Below are positions 1 through 9,223 of a stretch of 64,000 nucleotides of DNA, piece by piece (position 1 is the stretch's first letter; every line of letters begins with the position of its first letter). A program made the position numbers and the translations under genes. Below the pieces are notes generated by a model. That model worked only from the letters and a program-made list of their open reading frames with translations, did not search any database and had not been told where the DNA came from. The stretch covers positions 1 to 64,000 of the forward strand of contig DYHH01000002.1 of NCBI GenBank assembly GCA_020724265.1, read 5' to 3'. The stretch comes from Melioribacter roseus. GTDB lineage: Bacteria > Bacteroidota > Ignavibacteria > Ignavibacteriales > Melioribacteraceae.

Positions 1-1944
1 CTGCATGATCTTCCCGCCAAACATGTTGATACCGGGATGGGATTCGAAAGAGTTTGTGCTGTTCTTCAAGGGAAATCTTCAAACTATGATACCGATGTAT
101 TCACTCCAATCATTAATGCAATTGAAAGATTATCCGGCATAAAATACAAAGTAAACGAACATCAAATTGCAATGCGTGTAATTGCAGATCATGTTCGTAC
201 ATTAACATTTGCAATTGCAGATGGTGCAACTCCCGGCAACGAAGGAAGAGGTTATGTGCTTCGCAGGATTTTAAGACGTGCAGCACGTTACGGAAGAAAC
301 ATTAATTTGAAAGAACCATTCTTATTTAAATTGGTCGATACTGTCGTTGATAACATGGGATACTATTTTACAGAACTCAAAGATCAGAAAGCAAATGTCA
401 AAAAGATAATTAAAGCAGAAGAAGAAAGTTTTAATAGAACTCTTGATAGAGGAATTGATCTTTTCGAAGAGATCAGCGAAAAGTCAAACGTCAAAAGTGA
501 AAAGTTAATCAGCGGTGATGATGCATTCAAACTTTACGATACATTCGGCTTTCCGCTTGATCTAACAATGGTAATGGCTCGTGAAAAAGGATATATTGTT
601 GATGAGAAACGATTTAACGAATTAATGAACCGACAAAAAGAACGTGCACGAAAATCTACTAAAGACAAACAAGGAATTCACAAAGTTGAAATTAACGATT
701 TAAGTCAATTCGAATTAACTGAAGATAAACCTACGAAATTTACCGGCTACGATGAATTAATATCGGAAGCCGAAATACTCGGTGTTAAAAATCAAAACGG
801 TGATACTCTTATTATTCTTGACAAATCGCCGTTCTATGTTGAAGCAGGCGGACAAATTGACGATAAAGGATATTTAGAAATCGACAATAAAAAATTGCCG
901 GTTGTTGGTTTATCTATACTCGAAGGTAAAATAATTCATGTAATCGAAAAAGATGATAACACAATAATTAAACCCGGACAAAAAGTTAAAGCAGTTGTAA
1001 ACTCAGCGCGTCGTTGGGATATTATGCGAAACCATTCGGCAACTCACTTTTTACATAAAGCATTAAGAGAAGTTTTAGGAAGTCATGTTCAGCAATCCGG
1101 TTCTTATGTTGGTCCGGATAGATTACGATTTGACTTCACTCATTTTGAAAAAGTTAAACCCGAAGAGCTGGAAAAGATTGAAGACATAGTTAATGAGAAA
1201 CTACTTCAAAATATTCCTATGACTCATCACAAAGACACCCCGTTTGAAGAAGCAAAAAAGATGGGTGCATTAATGTTCTTTGGCGATAAATACGGAGATA
1301 AAGTCAACGTTGTTCAATTCGGTGATTATACGATGGAATTCTGCGGCGGTACCCATGTTAAAAATTCATCGCAAATAGGATTGTTTAAAATTATTAGTGA
1401 ATCTTCCATTGCAAGCGGCGTTAGAAGAATTGAAGCGGTTACGGGGCATGGAGTTGAAGAATATATCAAGAAGCAAGAACTCAGAATTCAGAACTCAGAA
1501 CAAAGAATTAATGAGTTGATTGAAGAGAAGAAAAAACTTGAGAAAGAAATTGCAGAACTTCAACTTGAAGAAAAACTCGGCGGAATAGATGACATCATTT
1601 CTAATCCCGAAGAGGTAAACAGTATAAAAATATTCAAAGGGAAAGTAGAAGTAACCGGAATAGAAGAATTAAAATCGATGGGGGACGAACTTCGAAATAA
1701 AATGAAATCTGGCGTTGGATTTTTGATTGCACAAGTTGAAGATAAAGTACAAATGCTTTGCGTTGTTACCGATGATCTAATAAAAGACAAAAAGATATCG
1801 GCAGGCAAAATAGTCGGTGAAGCAGCAAAACTTGTCGGTGGAGGCGGCGGCGGCAGACCTCACATGGCTACAGCCGGCGGAAAAGATGTTGAAAAAATTG
1901 ACGAAGCTTTAGAAAAGTTTTCTGAAATTATTACAAAACTTTAG
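1..1944 (+). CDS. alaS: Alanyl-tRNA synthetase, 5'-truncated by window edge
   Basis: The reading frame is open from base 1 and begins in the conserved LPAKHVDTGMGFER segment, so the ATG at 37 is internal and not the start. Bacterial AlaRS is about 870 residues; 647 are visible, so the N-terminal catalytic part is missing. Visible in order: the end of the aminoacylation domain (ATPGNEGRGYVLRRILRR), the editing domain with HSATH (first His at visible residue 345) and the CGGTH motif (Cys 448, His 452) that completes the zinc site, a charged coiled-coil stretch, and the C-terminal glycine-rich DHHA1 region (GGGGGGRPHMATAGG). The enzyme charges tRNA-Ala and clears mischarged Ser/Gly in the cytoplasm. 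Identity is secure. Confidence 0.97.
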   Translation: MHDLPAKHVDTGMGFERVCAVLQGKSSNYDTDVFTPIINAIERLSGIKYKVNEHQIAMRVIADHVRTLTFAIADGATPGNEGRGYVLRRILRRAARYGRNINLKEPFLFKLVDTVVDNMGYYFTELKDQKANVKKIIKAEEESFNRTLDRGIDLFEEISEKSNVKSEKLISGDDAFKLYDTFGFPLDLTMVMAREKGYIVDEKRFNELMNRQKERARKSTKDKQGIHKVEINDLSQFELTEDKPTKFTGYDELISEAEILGVKNQNGDTLIILDKSPFYVEAGGQIDDKGYLEIDNKKLPVVGLSILEGKIIHVIEKDDNTIIKPGQKVKAVVNSARRWDIMRNHSATHFLHKALREVLGSHVQQSGSYVGPDRLRFDFTHFEKVKPEELEKIEDIVNEKLLQNIPMTHHKDTPFEEAKKMGALMFFGDKYGDKVNVVQFGDYTMEFCGGTHVKNSSQIGLFKIISESSIASGVRRIEAVTGHGVEEYIKKQELRIQNSEQRINELIEEKKKLEKEIAELQLEEKLGGIDDIISNPEEVNSIKIFKGKVEVTGIEELKSMGDELRNKMKSGVGFLIAQVEDKVQMLCVVTDDLIKDKKISAGKIVGEAAKLVGGGGGGRPHMATAGGKDVEKIDEALEKFSEIITKL

Positions 1945-1961
1945 GTTTATGTTGATGGTGA

Positions 1962-2043
1962 CCAAAAAGTAATTATTCAATTAAATAATTTGTGAAAATT
2001 CGTGTAATTCGTGTCTGCGATAATAAAAAACATTACTTTTTGG
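1962..2043. repeat. Inverted-repeat-bounded intergenic repeat with 'attcgtgtaattcgtg' core
   Basis: The arms ccaaaaagtaat (1962-1973) and attactttttgg (2032-2043) are perfect 12-bp inverted copies. Between them lies gtgaaaattcgtgtaattcg followed by tgtctgcga. This core resembles an intergenic repeat that I recognise from Bacteroidota-type genomes, by memory and not by search. It sits between convergent alaS and the OsmC gene. It could fold as a long hairpin and end transcription from either side, or be a non-autonomous mobile remnant. Confidence 0.5.
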
Positions 2044-2061
2044 CCAACTTCGGGTTAATAA

Positions 2062-2493
2062 TTACAAACTAACTTCCATTTCAAGTTTAATTTCGGTTTT
2101 CATTGAGTTAGAAATCAAACAATGGTTTTCCGCTTTTTCTATAATTCTTTCCGCCCGTTCAATGTCTTTTTCTTCGGTTACAATGACTTTAGGTTTTAAA
2201 ACTATTTCGGAAATCATAAATCTACCATCGACTTTTTCTAATTTACCAACACCGTCACATTCAAAGCTTTTGAAGTTTAGTTTGGAATTTTCGGCAATTG
2301 CTAAAAATGTTGTCATCAAACAAATATTTGCCGATGCGACGTATAAATGTTCCGGCGACCATGTATTCGGAACTCCTTTAGGAAATTCGGGGGGAGTTGC
2401 TACTTCAATTGTCGGCATTGTCGGTTCAAGTAATTCACCTTTTCTTCCTTCCGTCCATTTAACCGTTGTGTTATAGTAATGTACGTTATCCAT
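2062..2493 (-). CDS. OsmC/Ohr family peroxidase-like protein
   Basis: The 143-residue protein has the OsmC fold pattern: an N-terminal strand region, the helix with the first redox cysteine (ASANICLMTTFLAIAE), and the second cysteine late in the chain (ENHCLISNS). OsmC/Ohr proteins reduce organic hydroperoxides through these two cysteines in the cytoplasm; the WSPEHLYVAS segment just before the first Cys is typical. It is the third gene of a minus-strand group behind an ECF sigma factor and a zinc anti-sigma factor, 54 nt downstream of the latter, which suggests oxidative-stress control. The exact substrate and OsmC versus Ohr subgroup cannot be fixed here. Confidence 0.88.
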   Translation of the reverse strand: MDNVHYYNTTVKWTEGRKGELLEPTMPTIEVATPPEFPKGVPNTWSPEHLYVASANICLMTTFLAIAENSKLNFKSFECDGVGKLEKVDGRFMISEIVLKPKVIVTEEKDIERAERIIEKAENHCLISNSMKTEIKLEMEVSL

Positions 2494-2547
2494 TGATATT
2501 CCTTTATTTTTTTTACTTAAATGATTTTTTAAACTGACAAGATTTAT

Positions 2548-2784
2548 TTAATCTTCGAGACCGAGAAAATCGAGAAGACGTTTGTGAGTGTTGTCATCAA
2601 CTTCAACATTATATTTCTTGTAGAATTGAATTGTAGTTTCAACACTTGTGAAATATTTTTTACATGAATCGCAGCTATCAAGATGAGTTTTAATTGCAAC
2701 GCAACGCGGCGAATCAAGTTCTTCACCTAAGTTATCACAAATGTGATTCATTACTTCTTTACATGTAGCTTTTTCAGTGTTCAT
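2548..2784 (-). CDS. Zinc-binding anti-sigma factor (ZAS/zf-HC2 type)
   Basis: This 78-residue soluble protein contains HLDSCDSC, the H-x3-C-x2-C zinc motif of ZAS anti-sigma factors, with another Cys just before it (RCVAIKTH). There is no membrane helix, so it would bind its sigma factor in the cytoplasm. Its start overlaps the 3' end of the ECF sigma gene by 11 nt, the usual translational coupling of a sigma/anti-sigma pair. In characterised ZAS proteins such as RsrA, oxidation of these cysteines frees the sigma factor. A redox role here is inferred from that family and from the OsmC gene immediately downstream. Confidence 0.85.
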   Translation of the reverse strand: MNTEKATCKEVMNHICDNLGEELDSPRCVAIKTHLDSCDSCKKYFTSVETTIQFYKKYNVEVDDNTHKRLLDFLGLED

Positions 2785-3340
2785 AACTAAGTTTTTTATT
2801 CAATTCATTTCTTAAAAATGCCCTTGCTCTATGCAGCCTTGATTTTACCGCCGGAATAGATAGTTCCGTTATTTTCCCGGTTTCTTCTGTTGATAAACCT
2901 TCAACATCTCGTAAAAGAAAAACAACTCGATATTCTGCCGGTAAATTTTGTATTGCGTCATCAAGAATAACTTTTAATTCATTATTCTCTGAAATCTGAT
3001 CCGGAGTAATCTTCCAATCCGCAATATTCTCTTCGGAGATTAAATTATCTTCATCGTCGATAGAACTATAATCATGTTTCTTTTGAGAACGAGCAAGCAT
3101 CAAACAATTATTTGAAACTACAGTATAAAGCCAAGTTGACAATTTTGATTTGCCGCTGAACTGACCAATATTTTTTACCATGCTTAAGAAAGTTTCCTGC
3201 ATAGTATGTTCGGCTCTTTCCTTATTACGGCAAATTTTAAACGAAAAATTATAAACAGTTTGTTCATAATTTTTAACAAGCTGAGCTAATGCAGCTCTAT
3301 CGCCGTTTTGAGCTTTCTGTATAAGTAATTCTTCGCTCAT
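2774..3340 (-). CDS. ECF RNA polymerase sigma factor (sigma-70 family)
   Basis: The 188-residue protein has sigma region 2 at about residues 10-80 (LVKNYEQTVYNFSFKICRN, then STWLYTVVSNNCL for -10 recognition) and region 4 at about 125-180 (NLPAEYRVVFLLRDVEGLS, helix-turn-helix IPAVKSRLHRARAFL). There is no region 1 or 3, which defines the ECF group. It directs core polymerase to a stress regulon. It heads a minus-strand operon with its overlapping zinc anti-sigma factor and OsmC. The 282-bp gap upstream is shared with the divergent signalling gene at 3623. Its own target promoters cannot be recognised from this window. Confidence 0.93.
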   Translation of the reverse strand: MSEELLIQKAQNGDRAALAQLVKNYEQTVYNFSFKICRNKERAEHTMQETFLSMVKNIGQFSGKSKLSTWLYTVVSNNCLMLARSQKKHDYSSIDDEDNLISEENIADWKITPDQISENNELKVILDDAIQNLPAEYRVVFLLRDVEGLSTEETGKITELSIPAVKSRLHRARAFLRNELNKKLSYEH

Positions 3341-3622
3341 TTAGTGTGATGTTTGAATTAATAAAAAGATTCAACTAGTACAAATTGTATAAAAATTGAA
3401 ACGAAATTTACTTATTAGAGAAACTAACTACAAAATCGAATTAGGACAATCTATCGCAGCAAAAATTTATAAAAAACAAATATTAAACTTGAATTGAATA
3501 GTAATGCATTGCAATTACATCAGTTTTTTGTTAATCTTTGTTTAGTTTTATCGTATTTTTAAAGACATAAGTGTGGAATTATCACAATAAAATCTACTTC
3601 CTAACTAAGAATAGAAAATAGA

Positions 3623-5884
3623 ATGGAAAATCAATTTTATATTGCCCTTCAAAACAATAAATTATTCTTAGATATTGATTTACAAGAGATGGATCTTTCC
3701 GAGATTAAAGGTGAACTTAAAACTTTAAAAGAAGGCGAGATTCTATTTCGTGAAGAAAATCCTGCCGATAATATTTTTCTTATTGTCAGCGGTGAAATTA
3801 ATCTATTAAAGAAAAAACTTCTTGGTTCAACTAAGTCTTTTATCTTTGGTGAGAATGATTTTTTTGGTTACGATGAAATAGCCGAAGAGACCTCGCGTAC
3901 TTCTACTGCGGTAGCACTTCGAGATTGTTATCTTATATCTTTTTCGGAAGACGAGATTAACAAGCTGATAGAACAGAACCACATGATTAAAACCAATCTC
4001 CTTAATTTTTCGGATATTGAACCGCAAGATGTATATAAACCCGACGAATCCGATACTGATGATGCTGCAAAGAAAGAAAAACAAATACAGACATCTAAAG
4101 AGAAAAGTAAAAAAACTGACGTAGCTTCTTTTGAACAAAGTTTGAAAGACGATTTAATTGATAAACTTGATACAACAATAGAAGAAAATGCAGCACTTTA
4201 TGAAGAAGATTTAGAAGAGCCTTTTGAAAAATTACATACTGAAGAAAAAACCAAAACCTCAAAGGAAGAAGAGAAAGAAAGTGAATTAGAAGAAGAACCG
4301 CTTTTCCCTGATGATGAAGTTGAAAAACAATCAGAAGAAGATTACCTAAAATTAGACGACGAATCAATTGCCGCCATTTCTTCACAGGAAGAAGAATTGG
4401 AAGAAAAACCGCGAAAATTAAATGATTTTGATGAAGCTTTCTTTAAGGCTTTTAATGAAGCTAATGGTGAAAAACCTACGGAAGAAAAGTCCGATGAGCA
4501 AGACATTGTTGAGAAAACTAATATCGAAAAAGATTCACCTGAGTTTCATGAGGATTTAACTGGTGAAGTTTTAGATGAAGAAAGTATTGATATTGATTTG
4601 AATCAGGGGGAAGAAATTTTAGATGAAGAACCTTTAAAAGAAAAATCCTTTGAAGAAAAAATTAATGAACAAGAAAATCAGATTATTAACAGAAAGACAT
4701 CAAATATTTTACTACAATCAGAGCAATTGAAGAAAATAATTAAAGCCGCCCAGTTAGTAAACTCAAACATAAAAATCGATGATGTACTACAAAACATTGT
4801 AAACGTCGCAATTGATCTAACCGAAGCGGACCGAGGGACGCTTTATCTAATAGATAAAGAAAGAAACGAACTTTGGTCTAAAGTACTAATGGGCAACGAG
4901 ATGAGGGAAATCCGGCTTAATATGGGCGAAGGTGTTGCGGGTTGGGTTGCTCAAAATCGCGAGACCGTCAATATTGAAGATGCTGCGAAAGACGAAAGAT
5001 TTAAATCTGATTATGATAAAGCTTCAGGTTACAAAACTCACAGTATGTTATGCTTCCCTTTGAAAAACCGGGAAGATGAAATTGTCGGTGTAATTCAGCT
5101 TCTAAATAGTAAAAATGGAAGTTTCTCCGAGATGGATGAGGAATTTTTAAGTGCTATTTCAATTCAATGTTCATTGGCACTTCAAAATGCAGAAATGCTT
5201 GAAAGACTTTTACAAACCGAACGAGTTCAATCATTGGGTAAGATGACAAACTTTTTAATTCAAGATATTAAGAAACCAGTTCTTGTTAGTAAAAGATATG
5301 CTGAACATTTACAATCCAAAGAGCTTAATAAAGACGCCGCCCAAATTGTAGAAATGATTTTGGAACAATTAACTCAAGTTGCTGATTTAGTCCAAACAAC
5401 CTCAAGTTATTCTGAAGGTAAAGCAGTATTAAGAACGTCACGTGTTAGTTTAAATGAAACTCTGAAAGAGTTTGGTGAAAGATTGGAGTCTTTTGTCAAA
5501 TCAAGAAATTCAACTATAAATAATAAGTTTGATAAAGATCTGAAGGTGCAAATAGACAGCAAAGAATTTTTTCAATGTTATAATCATATTATTAAAAATG
5601 CATGTGATGCTATGCCGGACGGAGGCAGTATTGAAATTTCTACAAAGCAAGAAAGTAATAATGTTGTTATATCTATTAAAGACAGCGGACTCGGTATCCC
5701 CGAAAGTCTTCTAAATAAATTGTTCGATCCTTTTATGACTCACGGAAAGAAAGAGGGTACCGGTTTAGGTCTAACTATAACCAAAAAGATTGTTGAAAGC
5801 CATTCGGGTAAAATTTCTGTTGTAAGTAATTTGGGTGAGGGCGCAACTTTCAAAATTACGCTTCCTATTGCTTCTGCATTGTAA
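3623..5884 (+). CDS. cNMP-binding/GAF/HATPase signalling protein with degenerate H-box
   Basis: The 753 residues divide into four parts. About 15-130 is a Crp-like cyclic-nucleotide-binding fold (EGEILFREENPADNIFLIVSGE). About 135-365 is a very acidic, low-complexity, probably disordered linker. About 370-530 is a GAF domain. The last part is a histidine-kinase-like module with a complete GHKL ATPase: N box NHIIKNACDAMPDGG, G1 DSGLGIP, F box FDPFM, G2 GTGLGL. In the dimerisation helix, where kinases usually have H-[DE]-[IL]-x-x-P, the sequence reads IQDIKKP, so Gln547 replaces the phospho-accepting His. There are no membrane segments. miaA starts 12 nt downstream. It may be a pseudokinase, or it may phosphorylate another residue. 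Confidence 0.82.
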   Translation: MENQFYIALQNNKLFLDIDLQEMDLSEIKGELKTLKEGEILFREENPADNIFLIVSGEINLLKKKLLGSTKSFIFGENDFFGYDEIAEETSRTSTAVALRDCYLISFSEDEINKLIEQNHMIKTNLLNFSDIEPQDVYKPDESDTDDAAKKEKQIQTSKEKSKKTDVASFEQSLKDDLIDKLDTTIEENAALYEEDLEEPFEKLHTEEKTKTSKEEEKESELEEEPLFPDDEVEKQSEEDYLKLDDESIAAISSQEEELEEKPRKLNDFDEAFFKAFNEANGEKPTEEKSDEQDIVEKTNIEKDSPEFHEDLTGEVLDEESIDIDLNQGEEILDEEPLKEKSFEEKINEQENQIINRKTSNILLQSEQLKKIIKAAQLVNSNIKIDDVLQNIVNVAIDLTEADRGTLYLIDKERNELWSKVLMGNEMREIRLNMGEGVAGWVAQNRETVNIEDAAKDERFKSDYDKASGYKTHSMLCFPLKNREDEIVGVIQLLNSKNGSFSEMDEEFLSAISIQCSLALQNAEMLERLLQTERVQSLGKMTNFLIQDIKKPVLVSKRYAEHLQSKELNKDAAQIVEMILEQLTQVADLVQTTSSYSEGKAVLRTSRVSLNETLKEFGERLESFVKSRNSTINNKFDKDLKVQIDSKEFFQCYNHIIKNACDAMPDGGSIEISTKQESNNVVISIKDSGLGIPESLLNKLFDPFMTHGKKEGTGLGLTITKKIVESHSGKISVVSNLGEGATFKITLPIASAL

Positions 5885-5896
5885 CAATGTGGTATA

Positions 5897-6814
5897 ATGA
5901 ATTTCAATTTAATAACTATTCTTGGACCTACAGCCGTAGGGAAAACTAAATTAGCTGTAAAGCTCGCATATTATTTTAACGGCGAAATTATTTCGGCTGA
6001 CTCACGACAGGTATATGTTGGTATGGATATTGGCACAGGAAAAGATCTTGCCGATTACGTTATCGATGATTTTAAAATCCCTTATCATCTGGTTGATGTT
6101 ATTTCTCCAAAAGAAGAATTTGATTTATACAAATTCATTAAGCTATTTTACGAAGCATATAATGTAATTAAGAAAAATAAAAGAACACCGTTTTTAGTTG
6201 GGGGTACCGGGCTTTACCTCCATTCTATTTTAACTAATTACAATCTGACAGATGTTGACTTTAACTCGATTAGAGCTAAAGAATTATCAAAACTAGATAA
6301 TGATTCATTAAGAAAGATTCTTCTGCAATCAAATAAAGATTTACACAATACTACAGACCTCATTGAAAAAGAAAGAATTATAAGAGCCATTTTAATTGAG
6401 GAAGACGAAACAAAAAATTCAAATCATACCAAAACTATTTACCCCTTTGTTCTCGGAGTTTATCTCGATCGAAATGAAATAAAAAAAAGAATAACTGCAA
6501 GATTGAAGGAAAGACTAAAAAACGGTATGATAGAAGAAGTTGAAGAATTGTTAAAGAAAGGAATTACACATGAAAAACTAGAATTCTTCGGGCTTGAGTA
6601 TAAGTATGTAAGTTTATTTTTACAGAATAAACTTAACTATAATGATATGTACCAAAAGCTAAATAGTGCTATTCATAATTTTGCAAAAAAACAAATGACA
6701 TGGTTTAGAAAAATTGAAAATGAGGGTTTGCAAATTCATTGGCTTAAAGGAACTGATTTTGAAACAGCAAAAGATCTGATTGAACAAGAATATTTAGGAA
6801 ATGTTAATGAGTGA
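5897..6814 (+). CDS. miaA: tRNA dimethylallyltransferase
   Basis: MiaA transfers a dimethylallyl group from DMAPP to N6 of A37 in tRNAs that read UNN codons. The 305-residue length is normal for the family. The N-terminal P-loop GPTAVGKT (residues 10-17), the ISADSRQVYVGMDIGTGK motif, HLVDV and VGGTGLYLHSI are all conserved in order, followed by the helical tRNA-binding insert and a C-terminal KKQMTWFRK motif. It starts 12 nt after the upstream signalling gene and overlaps the downstream glycosyltransferase by 8 nt, so the three are probably co-transcribed. The call is secure. Confidence 0.96.
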   Translation: MNFNLITILGPTAVGKTKLAVKLAYYFNGEIISADSRQVYVGMDIGTGKDLADYVIDDFKIPYHLVDVISPKEEFDLYKFIKLFYEAYNVIKKNKRTPFLVGGTGLYLHSILTNYNLTDVDFNSIRAKELSKLDNDSLRKILLQSNKDLHNTTDLIEKERIIRAILIEEDETKNSNHTKTIYPFVLGVYLDRNEIKKRITARLKERLKNGMIEEVEELLKKGITHEKLEFFGLEYKYVSLFLQNKLNYNDMYQKLNSAIHNFAKKQMTWFRKIENEGLQIHWLKGTDFETAKDLIEQEYLGNVNE

Positions 6815-8087
6815 TTTCATTCCTAAACAGGTTGAACAATATCTTAACAATAGAGCCGAAAAAAAATGGTTGGTAGAGAATAAAGGAAATTATTTCCGGA
6901 CTGTAATTGTTGTGCCTGCAATTAAAGAACATGATAACATTCCTAAACTACTTACTTCTTTGTCAAAAAACGAACCTGCTGCAATTAGAAATACTTCTAT
7001 TTTATTTGTTGTAAATAATTCTGATGAGAAATCTAAAGAAGTTATCGATGAAAATATCCTTACAATCGAATTGTTACTTAAGTTAAAAAGTAAACCTAAT
7101 CAATACGGGTTGAATATTGATTTTATTGACGCTGCTTCAGAGAACAAATGTTTACCGAGAAAATATGCCGGTGTCGGACTTGCAAGAAAGATCGGTATGG
7201 ATCAAGCTTTATACTATTTTGATTATTCTAAAAAAGGCAATGCAATTGTATGCTTGGATGCCGATTGTGAAGTCGATGCTAATTATTTAACCGAAATTCA
7301 AAAATACTATGATGATAATAATCATACGGCAGTAATAAAATATGAGCACAAGCTTGATAACGAAGCAATTATAAATTATGAAATTTTTCTTCGATATTAT
7401 GTGCTGGGATTAAAATTTGCAAAATCATCTTATGCTTATCATTCAATTGGATCGTGTATTACCGTTAGTCCGATTACATACACAAAAATTGGGGGTATGA
7501 ATAAGAAAAAAGCAGGTGAAGATTTTTATTTTTTAGAGAAAGCCGCTAAGCAGGGAAAAATTAATTCTATTAATACTACTACGGTTTATCCATCATCAAG
7601 GAAATCATGGCGTGTACCTTTTGGAACGGGACAACGAATCACACGCTATTATGAAAAAGTGCGTGATGAATACATTCTGTATAATGCAGATTCGTTTGTG
7701 GTTCTAAAAGAAATTTTGGAAGAATATAACAATGAAAAGACAAATGATCCCAGCGAAATATTAAACTCGGCAAAATCTATTTCAAAAGCTTTATATGATT
7801 TTTTGATTAATAACCAATTTGAATCGGCTTTAAATAAAATTATTGAAAACGCAGCGACAGTTGAACAAGTAAATCATCAAAAAAAAATATGGTTTGATGC
7901 TTTTAAAACTATGAAACTAATTCACTATCTGCGCGACAATGGATATACGGAAGAACCAATGTTTACATCTTTGAACAGAATTTTTGATTTATACGGTATA
8001 AATGATTTTAATAAATATATTCTTAATGATATTCCCCCTGTGGAAAAGCAAATTGAATACCTGGACCTAATGAGAGTCCTGACCTAA
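6807..8087 (+). CDS. Glycosyltransferase family 2-like protein
   Basis: The start is set at the ATG at 6807, which has aggaa six bases upstream; an in-frame ATG at 6801 touches that site directly. The 426-residue protein begins its GT-A fold with [18 protein letters not shown] and has an acidic nucleotide-sugar/metal motif CLDADCEVD. It then shows the helical acceptor half seen in GT2 enzymes ([18 protein letters not shown]). There are no membrane helices, so it is cytoplasmic. It overlaps miaA by 8 nt and lies apart from the main glycan cluster. Donor sugar and acceptor are unknown. The C-terminal 130 residues, helical, are not a domain I recognise. Confidence 0.75.
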   Translation: MSDFIPKQVEQYLNNRAEKKWLVENKGNYFRTVIVVPAIKEHDNIPKLLTSLSKNEPAAIRNTSILFVVNNSDEKSKEVIDENILTIELLLKLKSKPNQYGLNIDFIDAASENKCLPRKYAGVGLARKIGMDQALYYFDYSKKGNAIVCLDADCEVDANYLTEIQKYYDDNNHTAVIKYEHKLDNEAIINYEIFLRYYVLGLKFAKSSYAYHSIGSCITVSPITYTKIGGMNKKKAGEDFYFLEKAAKQGKINSINTTTVYPSSRKSWRVPFGTGQRITRYYEKVRDEYILYNADSFVVLKEILEEYNNEKTNDPSEILNSAKSISKALYDFLINNQFESALNKIIENAATVEQVNHQKKIWFDAFKTMKLIHYLRDNGYTEEPMFTSLNRIFDLYGINDFNKYILNDIPPVEKQIEYLDLMRVLT

Positions 8088-8095
8088 ACATCATC

Positions 8096-8127
8096 TTAGA
8101 TTTTACAATTCAACTTTGCTATATTTG
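8096..8127 (+). promoter_or_regulatory. Possible Bacteroidota-type promoter for prfA
   Basis: tatatttg at 8120-8127 is a full match to the TAnnTTTG -7 box. An imperfect -33 element (ttag for TTTG, 8096-8099) lies 20 nt upstream. Transcription would begin near 8131, about 18 nt before the prfA ATG. It is a pattern match only. Confidence 0.4.
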
Positions 8128-8148
8128 ATTCCTATTTTTGAGGAAGTA

Positions 8149-9219
8149 ATGGAACTATACGAGAAGTTAAAAGAAGTAAAAGCAAAATTCGATAGAATTA
8201 ATGAACAGTTATCCGATCCGGCTAATTTATCGGATCAAGAAAAGTTGATCAAACTCAGCAAAGAAAGAAGTCATCTTTCGGATATTGTGGAAGCATTTGA
8301 TGAATACGAAATAGTAATAACAAATCTTAAAGAGAATAAAGAAATTTTGGATACATCCAAAGATAAAGAGTTAATTGAAATTGCCGAAGCTGAAACTGAA
8401 GAATTGGAATCGAAGCAAGAAGAACTTGAAGAAAAAATTAAATTTCTTTTGATTCCCAAGGACCCCGACGATGATAAACCGGCAATTATGGAAATCCGTG
8501 CCGGTACTGGCGGGGATGAAGCAGGTCTTTTTGCCGCAGACCTTTTAAGAATGTACACTCGATATGCAGAAATTAAAGGGTGGAAATACGAACTCATTGA
8601 TTTAAATGAAGGTGCAATGGGTGCAGTTAAAGAAGTAGTGTTAAATATTACCGGAAACAGTGTTTACGGTAATTTAAAATTTGAAAGTGGTGTACATAGA
8701 GTTCAACGTGTTCCCGAAACTGAAGCAAGCGGAAGAGTTCATACCTCTGCTGCATCAGTGGTAGTTTTACCTGAAGCAGAAGATGTTGAAGTGGATGTTG
8801 ATCCCAATGACATTAGAGTTGACGTTTACAGAAGCGGCGGAGCCGGCGGACAGAACGTTAACAAAGTCGAAACTGCAATAAGGCTTACACACATTCCAAC
8901 CGGAATTGTAGTTCAATGTCAGGATGAAAGATCACAACTAAAAAACCGTCAAAAAGCAATGAAAGTTTTAAAGGCAAGATTATATGACATGAAACTTCAA
9001 GAACATAACAGTAATATTGCACAGCAAAGAAAAACAATAGTTAAGAGCGGTGATAGAAGTGATAAAATACGAACATATAACTTTCCGCAAAATAGAGTTA
9101 CAGATCATAGAATTGGATTAACACTTTACAACCTATCCGAAGTTATGGAAGGCGATATAGATGAGTTAATAGAAAAAATAAAAATCGCAGATAGAACTGA
9201 AAAGTTAAAAGCGGTTTGA
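8149..9219 (+). CDS. prfA: Peptide chain release factor 1
   Basis: RF1 recognises UAA and UAG stop codons and triggers peptidyl-tRNA hydrolysis. The catalytic GGQ lies at residues 233-235 ([15 protein letters not shown]), the expected place. The decoding region reads [15 protein letters not shown], with the PxT pattern of RF1 and not the SPF of RF2. I start it at the ATG at 8149 because AGGA at 8141-8144 is correctly spaced and [10 protein letters not shown] matches the usual N-terminus; an upstream in-frame TTG at 8116 would add 11 unlikely residues. At 356 residues it is normal in length. It converges on the flippase gene with only 4 nt between stop codons. Confidence 0.96.
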   Translation: MELYEKLKEVKAKFDRINEQLSDPANLSDQEKLIKLSKERSHLSDIVEAFDEYEIVITNLKENKEILDTSKDKELIEIAEAETEELESKQEELEEKIKFLLIPKDPDDDKPAIMEIRAGTGGDEAGLFAADLLRMYTRYAEIKGWKYELIDLNEGAMGAVKEVVLNITGNSVYGNLKFESGVHRVQRVPETEASGRVHTSAASVVVLPEAEDVEVDVDPNDIRVDVYRSGGAGGQNVNKVETAIRLTHIPTGIVVQCQDERSQLKNRQKAMKVLKARLYDMKLQEHNSNIAQQRKTIVKSGDRSDKIRTYNFPQNRVTDHRIGLTLYNLSEVMEGDIDELIEKIKIADRTEKLKAV

Positions 9220-9223
9220 TAAA

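Noticed and set aside
2162-2476. 104-codon plus-strand frame opposite OsmC
   Set aside because: It is antisense to a well-supported OsmC gene and has low-information sequence, so it is a shadow.
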